From: Ruminococcaceae bacterium UBA3215
GTDB lineage: Bacteria > Bacillota > Clostridia > Oscillospirales > Ruminococcaceae
Assembly: GCA_002363155.1 (NCBI GenBank)
Contig: DEWH01000022.1
Span: 111,206-175,205 of the forward strand
Direction: 5' to 3'
Length of the DNA stretch: 64,000 nt
Shown: one piece after another, positions 1-8,327 of the stretch
Layout: the number at the start of each line of letters is the position of its first letter
Numbering within the stretch: position 1 is the first letter of the stretch
Translations under genes and position numbers: made by a program
Notes under the pieces: generated by a model
Database searches by the model: none
The model's input: the letters and a program-made list of their open reading frames with translations, nothing else
Told to the model about the DNA's origin: nothing

Positions 1-107
1 TGGCGGGGTCCGGGGCGGCGCCCCGCCTTAAAAATCTCTCAAATCTCTCTCAAGACTCTCTCAAAAGTCTCTGCAAAATCTCGGGGTCTGGGGCGCAGCC
101 CCAGGTC
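1..107 (-). repeat. family C 3'-end repeat, copy 1 (cut by window edge)
   Basis: This stretch directly abuts the stop codon of the GHKL gene. It holds two G/C palindromes of the type GGGGTC(T/C)GGGGC..GCCCC, separated by five or so copies of a short AAATCTCTC-type direct repeat. The same modules recur next to the 3' ends of typA, the 14.3 kb lipoprotein, the zinc-ribbon gene, the PrsA-like gene and the DUF4340 gene, always in the same orientation relative to the gene end. Confidence 0.7.
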
Positions 108-3100
108 TCACGCGTTATCTTCGACCCACTTGGCAGCCATGAGCGGGGAGATAGTAACATCAAGCTCGCCCTTGCCGGAATCGAACATGACTTCGCCCAT
201 TGCATTCGTGTTGCCGCCGAGGATATCATTCGTGTACTGCGAACGATAGCTGATATGGCAGAAGAGGAACTCCGACGGGATAGAATCCACCTTCTTCATC
301 TCCTCAAGCCACTTGATAGGCGACATTCCGCCGATGCTTACATTAGTTATCAGCCAGCCGCCCGATGCAGCCGCATCGTTGGCACAGAGATAAAGCGAGA
401 ATCTGAATACCTTTTCGCTGTCCTCGGTAAGGATCTCAACCTCAAAATCCTTGAGACCGAAGCTGTTGACTGCACGGGACTCAAATCCGCATACAGGGCA
501 GCAGCCGCCGTAACCGAACAGCTTTCCGTTGATGTCCTTCGCAAAGTAGTTGCGGTAATTCTTGCTCTCTGCGAACTGTGATACGGAACGTACCTGCTCG
601 CGCAGATAAGCAAATTCGTCCTTCGTAATGATCGGGAGCGGTTTGAGATAGAACGGTATCTGATCCGGGATAACCCTGTTGGGCTCCTGTGCGGTAAGAT
701 AATGCTTGCTGAGGATCTGCTCGTTCTTTCCGGTGATAACGTACTCCGCCACATCAGCAAAGTCGGGCTTTGTATAGTCGGAGCGCAGCGCAATATACTT
801 CTTTGCGCCCTCGCGCATCTCCTGCGTTATCTCTTCGCCGATCTCGACGATCTTTATGATCTTGTCCTCGTCACCTACAACAGCGATCCTGTCCGTCTTG
901 AGATCGCAGATGTACAGTCTCTCCGCGCGCTCGTTGATAACAGATGCGGGAAGCTCCTCGCTCTCGAACATCTTCGCAAGAAGCGCGGGATCAAACGAGT
1001 AACGGCTCTTGGTGTGCGCAAAATCAAACTTCTTGCCGTTGAGCATTCCGCACTTGATAAGCGTTCCGAGATCGCCTATGATGTCGAGCATATCCGCGTT
1101 GGTTATGTTCGGCGGGATCATGAACTGCTTGTTGTAAGCGCAGAAGCGGTAGCGCTTGTTGATATCGAGCTGGAGGGTCACCTTTCCTCCCTGCTCCTTT
1201 ATTTCCTTCAGGAACGTCATCGTATCCTTGCCCTGCGTGAACGTGTTTATGAGCATAGAAACGACTTCGTTGTAGTTCTGGTGGGTGTCGAAACGGTGCT
1301 GGCGCTTCTGGATAGCGCGCATTGCGTTGTCGATGTTCTTGATGTCCATTTTGGACACTTCGTAGCGCTGCTGCTCTTCTCCGTGGGAGATGTAGAACTG
1401 ATAGTACTTCATTACTATCTTGTAATCCTCATGGTAGATCTCATCATACATCGCGAGCAGCTTTTCGAGCTCCTCGTCATTCCGGACAATATTGTCCTTC
1501 ATGAACTCGCCCGCCATCTTCTCCGCAACGGAAGTAAATCCGTAGTAGAGCATATTATCGGAAACGTTGGGGGTAACCTTTGAGTCAACATAGAAGGTCA
1601 TTCCGCTGTGCAGGAACTCATACAAGTATTCTCTGCCGGAAGCGGAGCTGTCCTCGTTCTCCCACTCGTAGCCGACATATATGATACGCTCATCCATATC
1701 CGACAGCTTCTCGTGCATATCATCGAGAGCCTGCTTGATATAGGTTTCGTAAGCTGTACCGTTGGTATGCTCGAGCTGTGTTATATGCTCGGCATTGCTT
1801 AAAAAGCCGCGCTCCTTGAGCGTCTCATAATCCGTCGCAAGCTTCTCCTCGGGATAGATGAGGGAGATGCTGTTCTGGAACGGAGACTGGATCTCCTTGC
1901 CGAACTTGCTTGTCTTGATGTAGTTCTTGAAGAACTCGAAAGCGTAGGATTTCGGATAGAAGAAGTAATAGCCGCTCTTGTCCTTAACGGGCTGCATAGT
2001 AAGCACGAAATACTGCTTATAAGCGGCGATCATATCGCGGAGATCCTTCTGTATATGGAGAGTTACCTCATTTTCGCTGTCGTGGCGGATACCGGTTCTG
2101 TGGGGAGTGATATACTTGTTCGGCACGCTGATGAAGAATGCCGAGAGATGCTCGTTGATGAACGCCTCATTGTTCTCCTTGTACAGACCGGTGAGCTCGT
2201 AAGTGGAGAAGTAGTTGTACTTCTGCATAAGAAGCTTTACTATCTCGGCGCGCTTGGTCCTCTCGACTGCATACGGGATAAGGTAGGAATAGCCGTCGGA
2301 CTCGTAGCAGAGGAAGTCTATCACGCTCTTGCCGTTCTGGAGGAAGCGGATAGTCGGATTTTCATCGCCTTCCTTCTGATACTGGAGGATCTTGTAAACC
2401 GTCTTCATCTCGCCGTCAACCATGACTGCGATGTTGAATGTACGGTCCTTGGATTCCTCAAGCTTGCGCGCATCGCGGATATCGAGAACTTTCTTCCTGT
2501 TGAACGCGAAGCACAGCTCCATGAGATTCATGTAGTCGCCCTTTTTATCTGTAAGGTTGAGGAAGTTATCCATTATTGTATGGAATTCATCGCCTCTTAC
2601 CTTGAACACGATCTCGGTGCCTACGAACTGGGAGCCGAAAAGGTCAAGCTCCATTATCTCAAGAGTACCGTTATTGTTCTTTATCTTGAAGCTGAAGTTG
2701 TTGGATTTGAGCGAAAGCCATTCCACGTTGAGGAATACGCTCTTTGCACCGACACCGAAACGACCTTCACGGGTCTTGGACTCATCTACCTCGCCTCGTC
2801 CGAAGCTCAGATAGTAGAGTATCTGATCCATGGTGAAGCCGACTTCGTTATATGTGAGGCTCACCTGATGCTGCTTGGTGCTGAAGTTCATTATAACTTT
2901 TACGTCCTTTGTCTCGTAAGAGCAGCCGAACGTATTCTGGAGAAGCTCACGGAGTATGCTCTCCTTCGGATAGTCATTGATGCTGAGCAGGGTATTGAAC
3001 ACTGTTCTGCCCTGGAACGCCTCATTGAAATAATCCTTCAGAGGCTCGCTGTCGGAGCTTCCGGTGAAGAGGGCGTTCTGCACCTTTTTAAGGGCGGCAT

Positions 3101-3206
3101 CGCGTTCATCGGCCTTGCCCTCGTCGTGCGCAACATAGAAGTCGCCGATATACTTTTTAAGTTCGGCAGCCTTGGCTTCACGTTCCTTGGTTTCTTCGTA
3201 GCCCAT
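108..3206 (-). CDS. Sacsin/Hsp90-like GHKL ATPase, 1032 aa
   Basis: Large protein with an N-terminal GHKL (Hsp90-like) ATPase fold. Visible motifs are the N-box RELLQN (about residues 86-91, Mg-binding Asn), a sacsin-type NEVGFT (120-125) in place of the usual DxGxG, and the ATP-lid motif GRFGVGAKSVF (148-158). The middle (about 250-900) is unrecognised. Near 925-965 a CCPVCG..C cluster could bind zinc. There is no signal peptide or membrane segment, so it is probably cytoplasmic. Its ATG follows the upstream helicase-like gene's stop by one base (TGAAATG) with the Shine-Dalgarno AAGGGGTG, so the two are translationally coupled. Bacterial GHKL ATPases next to SNF2-type helicases are known from predicted restriction or defence clusters; a defence role here is inference. 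Confidence 0.85.
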   Translation of the reverse strand: MGYEETKEREAKAAELKKYIGDFYVAHDEGKADERDAALKKVQNALFTGSSDSEPLKDYFNEAFQGRTVFNTLLSINDYPKESILRELLQNTFGCSYETKDVKVIMNFSTKQHQVSLTYNEVGFTMDQILYYLSFGRGEVDESKTREGRFGVGAKSVFLNVEWLSLKSNNFSFKIKNNNGTLEIMELDLFGSQFVGTEIVFKVRGDEFHTIMDNFLNLTDKKGDYMNLMELCFAFNRKKVLDIRDARKLEESKDRTFNIAVMVDGEMKTVYKILQYQKEGDENPTIRFLQNGKSVIDFLCYESDGYSYLIPYAVERTKRAEIVKLLMQKYNYFSTYELTGLYKENNEAFINEHLSAFFISVPNKYITPHRTGIRHDSENEVTLHIQKDLRDMIAAYKQYFVLTMQPVKDKSGYYFFYPKSYAFEFFKNYIKTSKFGKEIQSPFQNSISLIYPEEKLATDYETLKERGFLSNAEHITQLEHTNGTAYETYIKQALDDMHEKLSDMDERIIYVGYEWENEDSSASGREYLYEFLHSGMTFYVDSKVTPNVSDNMLYYGFTSVAEKMAGEFMKDNIVRNDEELEKLLAMYDEIYHEDYKIVMKYYQFYISHGEEQQRYEVSKMDIKNIDNAMRAIQKRQHRFDTHQNYNEVVSMLINTFTQGKDTMTFLKEIKEQGGKVTLQLDINKRYRFCAYNKQFMIPPNITNADMLDIIGDLGTLIKCGMLNGKKFDFAHTKSRYSFDPALLAKMFESEELPASVINERAERLYICDLKTDRIAVVGDEDKIIKIVEIGEEITQEMREGAKKYIALRSDYTKPDFADVAEYVITGKNEQILSKHYLTAQEPNRVIPDQIPFYLKPLPIITKDEFAYLREQVRSVSQFAESKNYRNYFAKDINGKLFGYGGCCPVCGFESRAVNSFGLKDFEVEILTEDSEKVFRFSLYLCANDAAASGGWLITNVSIGGMSPIKWLEEMKKVDSIPSEFLFCHISYRSQYTNDILGGNTNAMGEVMFDSGKGELDVTISPLMAAKWVEDNA

Positions 3207-3207
3207 T

Positions 3208-5178
3208 TCAGATCACCCCTTCATTGTAAGATTTTATGAATTCCGCATAGGAACCGCCGAGTTTCAGCTCCTTATGCCAGTAGATCCAGATGTTGTAGAG
3301 CACCGCGGATTTGAGTGCGTCCGGTATCTCATTGATCGCGTCCTTTACGGGAGCGAATCCGTTCTTGCCGTTCACAGCCTGCTTCAGTTCGTCATGCGCC
3401 TTGTTCAGACCGAGGTTGAACGGGTTGCCGTCGAGGAAGCTGGAGAACTGCTTGAACTCCTTGTTCTGCGCGGTCTTATGCGGTATCGTCCGGACTGCCA
3501 TATCCTTGTCGAAGTAGGAAAAGCCGGAGCGTATCTGCTTTACCTTCTCGGCTATCTTCGCGGTGAGTGCCGCTTTATCCACGTCCTTGTCCTTTACAAG
3601 ATCGGTAACGTCAAGCGCCTTTGCGATAACATTGAGCTTGCGCTGGGAGTATTCGTGGGTATTCGGCGCGGTGGTAAGGTTGCGGGAAGCGGGGATATTG
3701 TAATCCTGGCGGAACTTGGCGATAACGTCGAAGCTTGCGCCGACAGCGCCGGTGTAATCCGCAACATACTTGATATCAAATACCATATCGCTGAGCATCT
3801 GCTCGATACCCTCTATGCTGAACAGCACGTTCTCCGACGGAACGTTCATTCTGAACGCCTTGTAGAGGTTGCCGGCAAGAGCCTTGCCGAGCACACGGCT
3901 GTCGAAGAGGCCGTTGTCATCGAGGAAGATGATGAACTCGGGAGTAACGCCGTTTGCGGAAACTCCTCTGCGCGCATAGCGCTGCTGGAGCTCAACGGGA
4001 CTGTCCGGAAGCTCATAGTTGATGATGTGGGTTATGGGAGTGAAGATGCCCATATTCTCGCTGAGCCTGTCGCCTGCGAGAAGGACTTTTATGTGATGGG
4101 CGGGCGCAATCTCATACCACTCCTTGAGCTGACCTACATCGAATCTTGTCTTCTCGAGGTAGAGTATGCTGGAAGCCTGATCGTAGTAGATCGCGGAAAG
4201 GATCTTTTCGATATAGTTTGCAGTCGCCTCGGACTTGAAATATACGATAGCGGTCTTATCCTCCGAGGACATTATGCCGTCTATGACTTCGAGGAACTTT
4301 TCGAGCTTCTTGTCCTTCGACTTGAGCGTTTCCGCTTCGGAACGGGTATAAACCGGCTTGCGGTAGATGTTCTTTTCGGGGAGGTTGTACTCTTCAAATA
4401 CGTTGCCGCCGTGGGAATAGCGTCCGCCGCCCTGATCGTCGAGATGCAGGTTTGCGGGGATATCCGCATCGGGGAAAGCATAGCGCACGATCCTTACATT
4501 GCTGGACTCGTTCTCCTCCTTGGGATAGTTTACGAGAGGAGACTCCATGGTGAACTCCATTGCCTTCTCGTCGATAGCGAACTTATCGACTGCGGAAGCA
4601 CGGGAGCTGTCGCTGAGTATCGCCTTGACTATGGTGCCGATGCCGTCGGGAGCCTTTGTATATTCAGCCGGATAGGGCGCGAAAATAAGCAGTCTCTCGG
4701 ACTTCATACCGAAATTCTCGGTATAGAGAGCCGGATCAATGCCGTCGGCGGCGCCTGCCGCATCGATTATAACAAGATCCCAGAGTATGCCGCTTTTCTT
4801 GACGGGATCGAAAGCCGAGCCTTCGCCCTCGGCGAGGACTTTCTCATCGAGCAGCATAAGGTTTGACATCTCGGGGCTGAAGAACGTAACGGCTTCATGT
4901 GCGGAGTTGATGAATTTGAAATCAAGACCCACGCCTTTGAGCAGGCACAAGTACCAGCTCTCCTTGCTGCCGTCCGGGCATACTATGAGGATATTCGGCT
5001 TTTCCTTCTTGTTTGCGGTATCTATAATGCACATCTGTGCCTTATCCGTTTTTCCTTCTCCGTAACCGCTCATATCGATGCAGAAGCCGAATTTATCCAG
5101 CTTCTCGGGAATGCTGAAATAAAAAGGATTATGTTCCAGATTGCCCGAGGTTATCCATTTTATATCGTTAGCGTTCAT
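3208..5178 (-). CDS. Degenerate SNF2-like (SF2) helicase partner, 656 aa
   Basis: The domain order matches an SNF2/SF2 helicase. There is a Walker A-like GYGEGKT (38-44), a motif Ia region ILIVCPDGSKESW (63-75), a motif II position reading WDLVIIDAAGA where DEAH is expected (about 133-143), a helicase-C strand TAIVYFKSEAT near 310, and motif V/VI HIINYELPDSP followed by QQRYARRG. The catalytic Glu of motif II is Ala, so ordinary ATP hydrolysis is doubtful. Overall length is short for a full SNF2 enzyme. The gene is first in a two-gene operon with the GHKL ATPase, from a clear sigma-A promoter. An ATP-dead scaffold or DNA sensor for the GHKL subunit is one reading. Family is fairly sure, function unknown. 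Confidence 0.75.
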   Translation of the reverse strand: MNANDIKWITSGNLEHNPFYFSIPEKLDKFGFCIDMSGYGEGKTDKAQMCIIDTANKKEKPNILIVCPDGSKESWYLCLLKGVGLDFKFINSAHEAVTFFSPEMSNLMLLDEKVLAEGEGSAFDPVKKSGILWDLVIIDAAGAADGIDPALYTENFGMKSERLLIFAPYPAEYTKAPDGIGTIVKAILSDSSRASAVDKFAIDEKAMEFTMESPLVNYPKEENESSNVRIVRYAFPDADIPANLHLDDQGGGRYSHGGNVFEEYNLPEKNIYRKPVYTRSEAETLKSKDKKLEKFLEVIDGIMSSEDKTAIVYFKSEATANYIEKILSAIYYDQASSILYLEKTRFDVGQLKEWYEIAPAHHIKVLLAGDRLSENMGIFTPITHIINYELPDSPVELQQRYARRGVSANGVTPEFIIFLDDNGLFDSRVLGKALAGNLYKAFRMNVPSENVLFSIEGIEQMLSDMVFDIKYVADYTGAVGASFDVIAKFRQDYNIPASRNLTTAPNTHEYSQRKLNVIAKALDVTDLVKDKDVDKAALTAKIAEKVKQIRSGFSYFDKDMAVRTIPHKTAQNKEFKQFSSFLDGNPFNLGLNKAHDELKQAVNGKNGFAPVKDAINEIPDALKSAVLYNIWIYWHKELKLGGSYAEFIKSYNEGVI

Positions 5179-5239
5179 GCAACCACCCTTTCGCCGCCCG
5201 TCTCGGGGCGCAGATGTCAGTTATAATGTCTCAAAATAC

Positions 5240-5268
5240 ATTATACCTCTTTTCGCGTCTTATTGCAA
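5240..5268 (-). promoter_or_regulatory. sigma-A promoter of the helicase/GHKL operon
   Basis: On the minus strand TTGCAA (5263-5268) and a perfect TATAAT (5240-5245) are separated by 17 bases. This leaves a leader of about 55 bases to the ATG at 5178, which is preceded by the GGGTGG ribosome-binding site. Confidence 0.75.
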
Positions 5269-5439
5269 CTGTTTTTTTGACCGAAAATTCAAATACCACG
5301 TTTTGAACAAATTCAACACCTTTTTTTTGTTCAACAGTTCATATTATGGGCAGGCACGCGTTTCTTTTTACTGCAAAATGACATATTACGGTCTCTTAAC
5401 GATTATATGTAACCAAACTGTAACCGCACTTTCGTCATC

Positions 5440-5468
5440 TTGACAAACCAATATATATATGGTATAAT
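5440..5468 (+). promoter_or_regulatory. sigma-A promoter of thrS
   Basis: Consensus TTGACA (5440-5445), 17-base spacer, TATAAT (5463-5468). The leader to the thrS ATG at 5548 is only about 73 bases, too short for a T-box. Confidence 0.85.
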
Positions 5469-5547
5469 ATTACAATATCGACACGCCGTTCAGATGCCCG
5501 CCGGTAGCGGGAAGATCAAATTTACCGCGGCGGTCAGGAGGTTCACT

Positions 5548-7320
5548 ATGGAAAAAGAACAGTATCTCGAAGTTTACAGACACTCTCTTGCGCATATACT
5601 CGCAAAAGCTGTGATCGAGCTCTACGGCAAGGAAGTTCAGTATGCTATCGGCCCGCAGATAGCCGACGGATTCTACTATGACTTCACATTCCCGGCAGGC
5701 GTTTCCGTATCCGCGGAAAACTTCCCCGAGATCGAGAACAAGATGCGTGAAATAATCAAGCGCCGCGAGGACTGGAAGAGAGTCGAGATCTCAAAGGCGG
5801 AAGCGTCCGAGATCTTCGCTTCGCAGAAATTCAAGAAGGAAATAATCGACGGTCTTTCCGACGACGAAACTATCACCGCTTACTGGACAGGCGACGATTA
5901 TATCGATCTTTGCAGAGGACCTCACGTTGACAATTCACAGGAACTCATGGGCGCGGCTTTCGAGCTCAGAAGCGTTTCCGGCGCATACTGGAGAGGCGAC
6001 GAGAAAAACGACAGCCTTACCCGTATCTACGCTTACGCTTTCCCGGACAAGGCTGCACTCAAAGCTCACAAGCAGCTCATAAAGGAAGCCCTTGAACGCG
6101 ATCACAAGAAGATCGGCAAGGAACTCGAACTCTTCATGTTCGACCCCTCCGCGCCCGGTATGCCCTACTGGCTGCCGAGAGGATGGAAGCTCTTCAACGC
6201 TCTGCTTTCCTACTGGAGAGAGATACACGAGAACCACGGCTATACCGAGATCGCAGGTCCTGTGATCTCCAAGAAAGAACTCTGGGTAACTTCCGGTCAC
6301 TGGGCTCACTATATGGACGGAATGTTCATTATCCCCGGCAAGGACGAGGACGATCCCGATACCTACGCGCTCAAGCCTATGAACTGCCCGAACGCGATAA
6401 AGGTGTATATGAACAAGCAGCGCTCCTATAAGGAACTGCCTATCAGAATAAACCAGGTTGATACTATCCACCGCAAGGAGAAATCCGGCGAGCTCAACGG
6501 TCTTTTCCGCGTTCAGCTCTTCCGTCAGGACGATGCGCATATCCTTGTTGCAGAGGAGCAGATCGCAGACGAGATCATGGATATAATGAGCATCGCCAAG
6601 GAACTTTACGACACATTCGGGCTCACTTATTCCGCCGAGCTTTCCACACGCCCCGATGATTACATGGGCGACATAAACGTATGGAACAAAGCCGAGGAAG
6701 ACCTCAAGGAGATACTCGAAAATGTATTCGGCAAGGACGGATACGAGCTCAACGAGGGCGACGGCGCATTCTACGGCCCGAAGATAGACCTCAAGATGAA
6801 GGACGCGCTCGGAAGGGAATGGCAGACCGGCACTATCCAGCTCGACTTCCAGCTCCCGCTCAACTTCAATATGAAGTATATCGCCCAGGACGGTTCCGAG
6901 AAGCAGCCGGTAATGATACACCGCGCTATATTCGGCTCATTCGAGAGGTTTATCGGCATTATCACCGAGAACTACAAGGGAATGTTCCCGTTCTGGCTCA
7001 ACCCGTATCAGGTCGCGGTAGTTCCGATCAGAACCGAGCACAACGAGTATGCGAAGAAGGTATTCGCAGAGCTCAGAAAGCACGGCATCAGAGTCGAAGC
7101 CGATTACGCCGACGACAACATGAACAACAAGATCAAGCGCTTCAAGGCGTACAAGGATCCGTATATCGCAGTTGTAGGCGATAATGAAGCCGTCAACAAC
7201 ACGGTATCGCTGAATATCCGCGGCAACAAGAAGCTTAATGATGTTCCGCTGGATAAGTTCATCGAGATGTGTGTAAAGATGAACGAAGAGAAGCCGCTGG
7301 ATCTTATAGATACTTTATAA
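5548..7320 (+). CDS. thrS: Threonyl-tRNA synthetase (short form without TGS domain)
   Basis: Charges tRNA-Thr with threonine. The protein (590 aa) opens directly in the editing domain with HSLAHILAKAV. The class II catalytic core follows, with SGHWAHYMDGMF, the zinc/threonine-site PMNCPNA and GDGAFYGPKIDLK, then the C-terminal anticodon-binding domain (about 490-590). The N-terminal TGS domain of typical 640-aa enzymes is absent. The start chosen is ATG 5548 because AGGAGG lies 6 bases upstream and the promoter -10 lies further out; a longer frame back to 5440 would run through the promoter. It is followed after 31 bases by a small membrane-protein gene. Confidence 0.95.
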   Translation: MEKEQYLEVYRHSLAHILAKAVIELYGKEVQYAIGPQIADGFYYDFTFPAGVSVSAENFPEIENKMREIIKRREDWKRVEISKAEASEIFASQKFKKEIIDGLSDDETITAYWTGDDYIDLCRGPHVDNSQELMGAAFELRSVSGAYWRGDEKNDSLTRIYAYAFPDKAALKAHKQLIKEALERDHKKIGKELELFMFDPSAPGMPYWLPRGWKLFNALLSYWREIHENHGYTEIAGPVISKKELWVTSGHWAHYMDGMFIIPGKDEDDPDTYALKPMNCPNAIKVYMNKQRSYKELPIRINQVDTIHRKEKSGELNGLFRVQLFRQDDAHILVAEEQIADEIMDIMSIAKELYDTFGLTYSAELSTRPDDYMGDINVWNKAEEDLKEILENVFGKDGYELNEGDGAFYGPKIDLKMKDALGREWQTGTIQLDFQLPLNFNMKYIAQDGSEKQPVMIHRAIFGSFERFIGIITENYKGMFPFWLNPYQVAVVPIRTEHNEYAKKVFAELRKHGIRVEADYADDNMNNKIKRFKAYKDPYIAVVGDNEAVNNTVSLNIRGNKKLNDVPLDKFIEMCVKMNEEKPLDLIDTL

Positions 7321-7351
7321 GCCGGAAAGCAGACAAGAGGCATCGGATCAG

Positions 7352-7690
7352 ATGAAGAGCGAAATAAAGGATTACCTGTCCGAAGCCGAGATACGGCTGA
7401 AAGACAAAGACAGCATTGACGAAGCGTTTCTGTCGGAGATGCTGACACGGATAGGCTTTTATCAGCACGAGCGGCTTGTGCATCTTATCGTGACAATGAC
7501 GTTCGCAATAATGACGGTGCTTGCGTTCTTCATGCTTGTTACCGCTTATTCGCTCCCGGCATTGCTGCTGTCGCTGCTGTTTCTCGGACTTACGATACCG
7601 TACATCGGGCATTACTACTTCCTCGAAAACAGCGTGCAGAAGCTGTACAGGCTGTATTATCAAGCCTTGGGCATCGTAAAGGCATCATAG
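7352..7690 (+). CDS. Small two-helix membrane protein, 112 aa, unknown function
   Basis: No family recognised. Residues 1-40 are charged and amphipathic; two hydrophobic segments (about 41-65 and 67-88) form a helical hairpin, followed by a basic and aromatic tail. No strong ribosome-binding site is visible, and the 31-base gap after thrS suggests cotranscription. The shared hairpin terminator at 7854-7892 probably ends this transcript. The ORF agrees with its neighbours in codon use, so it is probably real. Confidence 0.65.
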   Translation: MKSEIKDYLSEAEIRLKDKDSIDEAFLSEMLTRIGFYQHERLVHLIVTMTFAIMTVLAFFMLVTAYSLPALLLSLLFLGLTIPYIGHYYFLENSVQKLYRLYYQALGIVKAS

Positions 7691-7716
7691 AGTTATACTA
7701 TATTTCTATCGAAATA

Positions 7717-7800
7717 TAGACAAATGCAAAATGCACAATTCACAATGCACAATTTAGGAGCGCGCTTTGCGCGCATATCTGAATCGTGACGAAATTACTT
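7717..7800 (+). repeat. family D intergenic repeat, copy 1
   Basis: AT-rich direct repeats (AATGCACAATTCAC units) lead into the palindrome GCGCGCTTTGCGCGC and then the conserved tail ATATCTGAATCGTGACGAAA. The same order recurs at 17347-17432 and, inverted and diverged, at 59826-59898. Confidence 0.7.
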
Positions 7801-7853
7801 GATTTTGTCTATAGATACTAATTTAGTATTAGGCGAACTTCATAAAAACAAAA

Positions 7854-7892
7854 AAGCCTGCTGAAAACGTAAGTTTTCAGCAGGCTTTATTT
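7854..7892 (+). terminator. intrinsic terminator after thrS unit
   Basis: A perfect 15-bp stem starting AAGCCTGCTGAAAAC with loop GTAA is followed by TTTATTTATTTTC. The identical stem with another loop occurs at 55418-55451. Confidence 0.8.
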
Positions 7893-7910
7893 ATTTTCAA
7901 GTCTTTCTTG

Positions 7911-8100
7911 TTTCTGAACGGAGTCTTTGCCAACCCCACTGCATTTCAGCCGGCAGCTGCCCATAGCTGTATGCTCTGAAATACTGCATTAATTTAGGGT
8001 GTCCAGCCCCCTTTTTCAAAGGCGGCGGACGCGCCGCGGCGAAATGCGTAGCGACACTCTTCAATGGGAAAGTGCGCCACCTCGGTTAGTTATTTTCTTC
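7911..8100 (+). repeat. family A composite repeat, copy 1
   Basis: A block of about 100 bp starting TTTCTGAACGGAGTC and ending TTAGGGTGTCCAGC is repeated almost identically at 8154-8256. The segment after it (GGCGGCGGACGCGCCG... to CTCGGTTAG) recurs inverted at 29412-29440 and 51790-51890. Confidence 0.75.
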
Positions 8101-8106
8101 TAAATA

Positions 8107-8145
8107 CAAAAACAGCTTGCAGACATCTTCTCTGTAAGCTGTTTT
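8107..8145. terminator. hairpin terminator inside family A repeats
   Basis: AAAACAGCTTGCAGA pairs with TCTGTAAGCTGTTTT across a 7-base loop, followed by a T-rich stretch. A homologous hairpin lies at 29363-29398. Confidence 0.6.
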
Positions 8146-8153
8146 CTTGTTAT

Positions 8154-8256
8154 TTTCTGAATGGAGTCTTTGCCAACCCCACTGCATTTCAGCCGGCAGC
8201 TGCCCATAGCTGTATGCTCTGAAATACTGCATTAATTTAGGGTGTCCAGCACCCTT
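8154..8256 (+). repeat. family A repeat, copy 2
   Basis: It matches copy 1 (7911 onward) over about 100 bp with two visible differences (GAACG/GAATG and CCCCC/CACCC). It contains GCCGGCAGCTGCC and its end merges into the family C module beside typA. Confidence 0.8.
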
Positions 8257-8327
8257 TTTTAAAGGGGGTTGGCGGGGGTCTGGGGGCAGAGCCCCCTCTC
8301 AAAATCTCTCAAAATCTCTCAAATCTC
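8236..8327 (-). repeat. family C 3'-end repeat, copy 2
   Basis: Module order is TTTAGGGTGTCCAGC, an A/T-cored hairpin, GGGGTCTGGGGGCAGAGCCCCC, then three TCTCAAAATC-type repeats running straight into the typA stop codon. Confidence 0.75.

Noticed and set aside
2055..3239. 394-codon plus-strand frame opposite the GHKL gene
   Set aside because: It is a shadow of the antisense gene: no ribosome-binding site and low-complexity hydrophobic translation. The same applies to long frames at 702-1583, 3274-4866, 5935-6921 and 8373-10259.
5469..5547. T-box leader before thrS (also checked for metG, lysS, pheS)
   Set aside because: Leaders are too short or the genes are internal to operons; no T-box sequence was seen.
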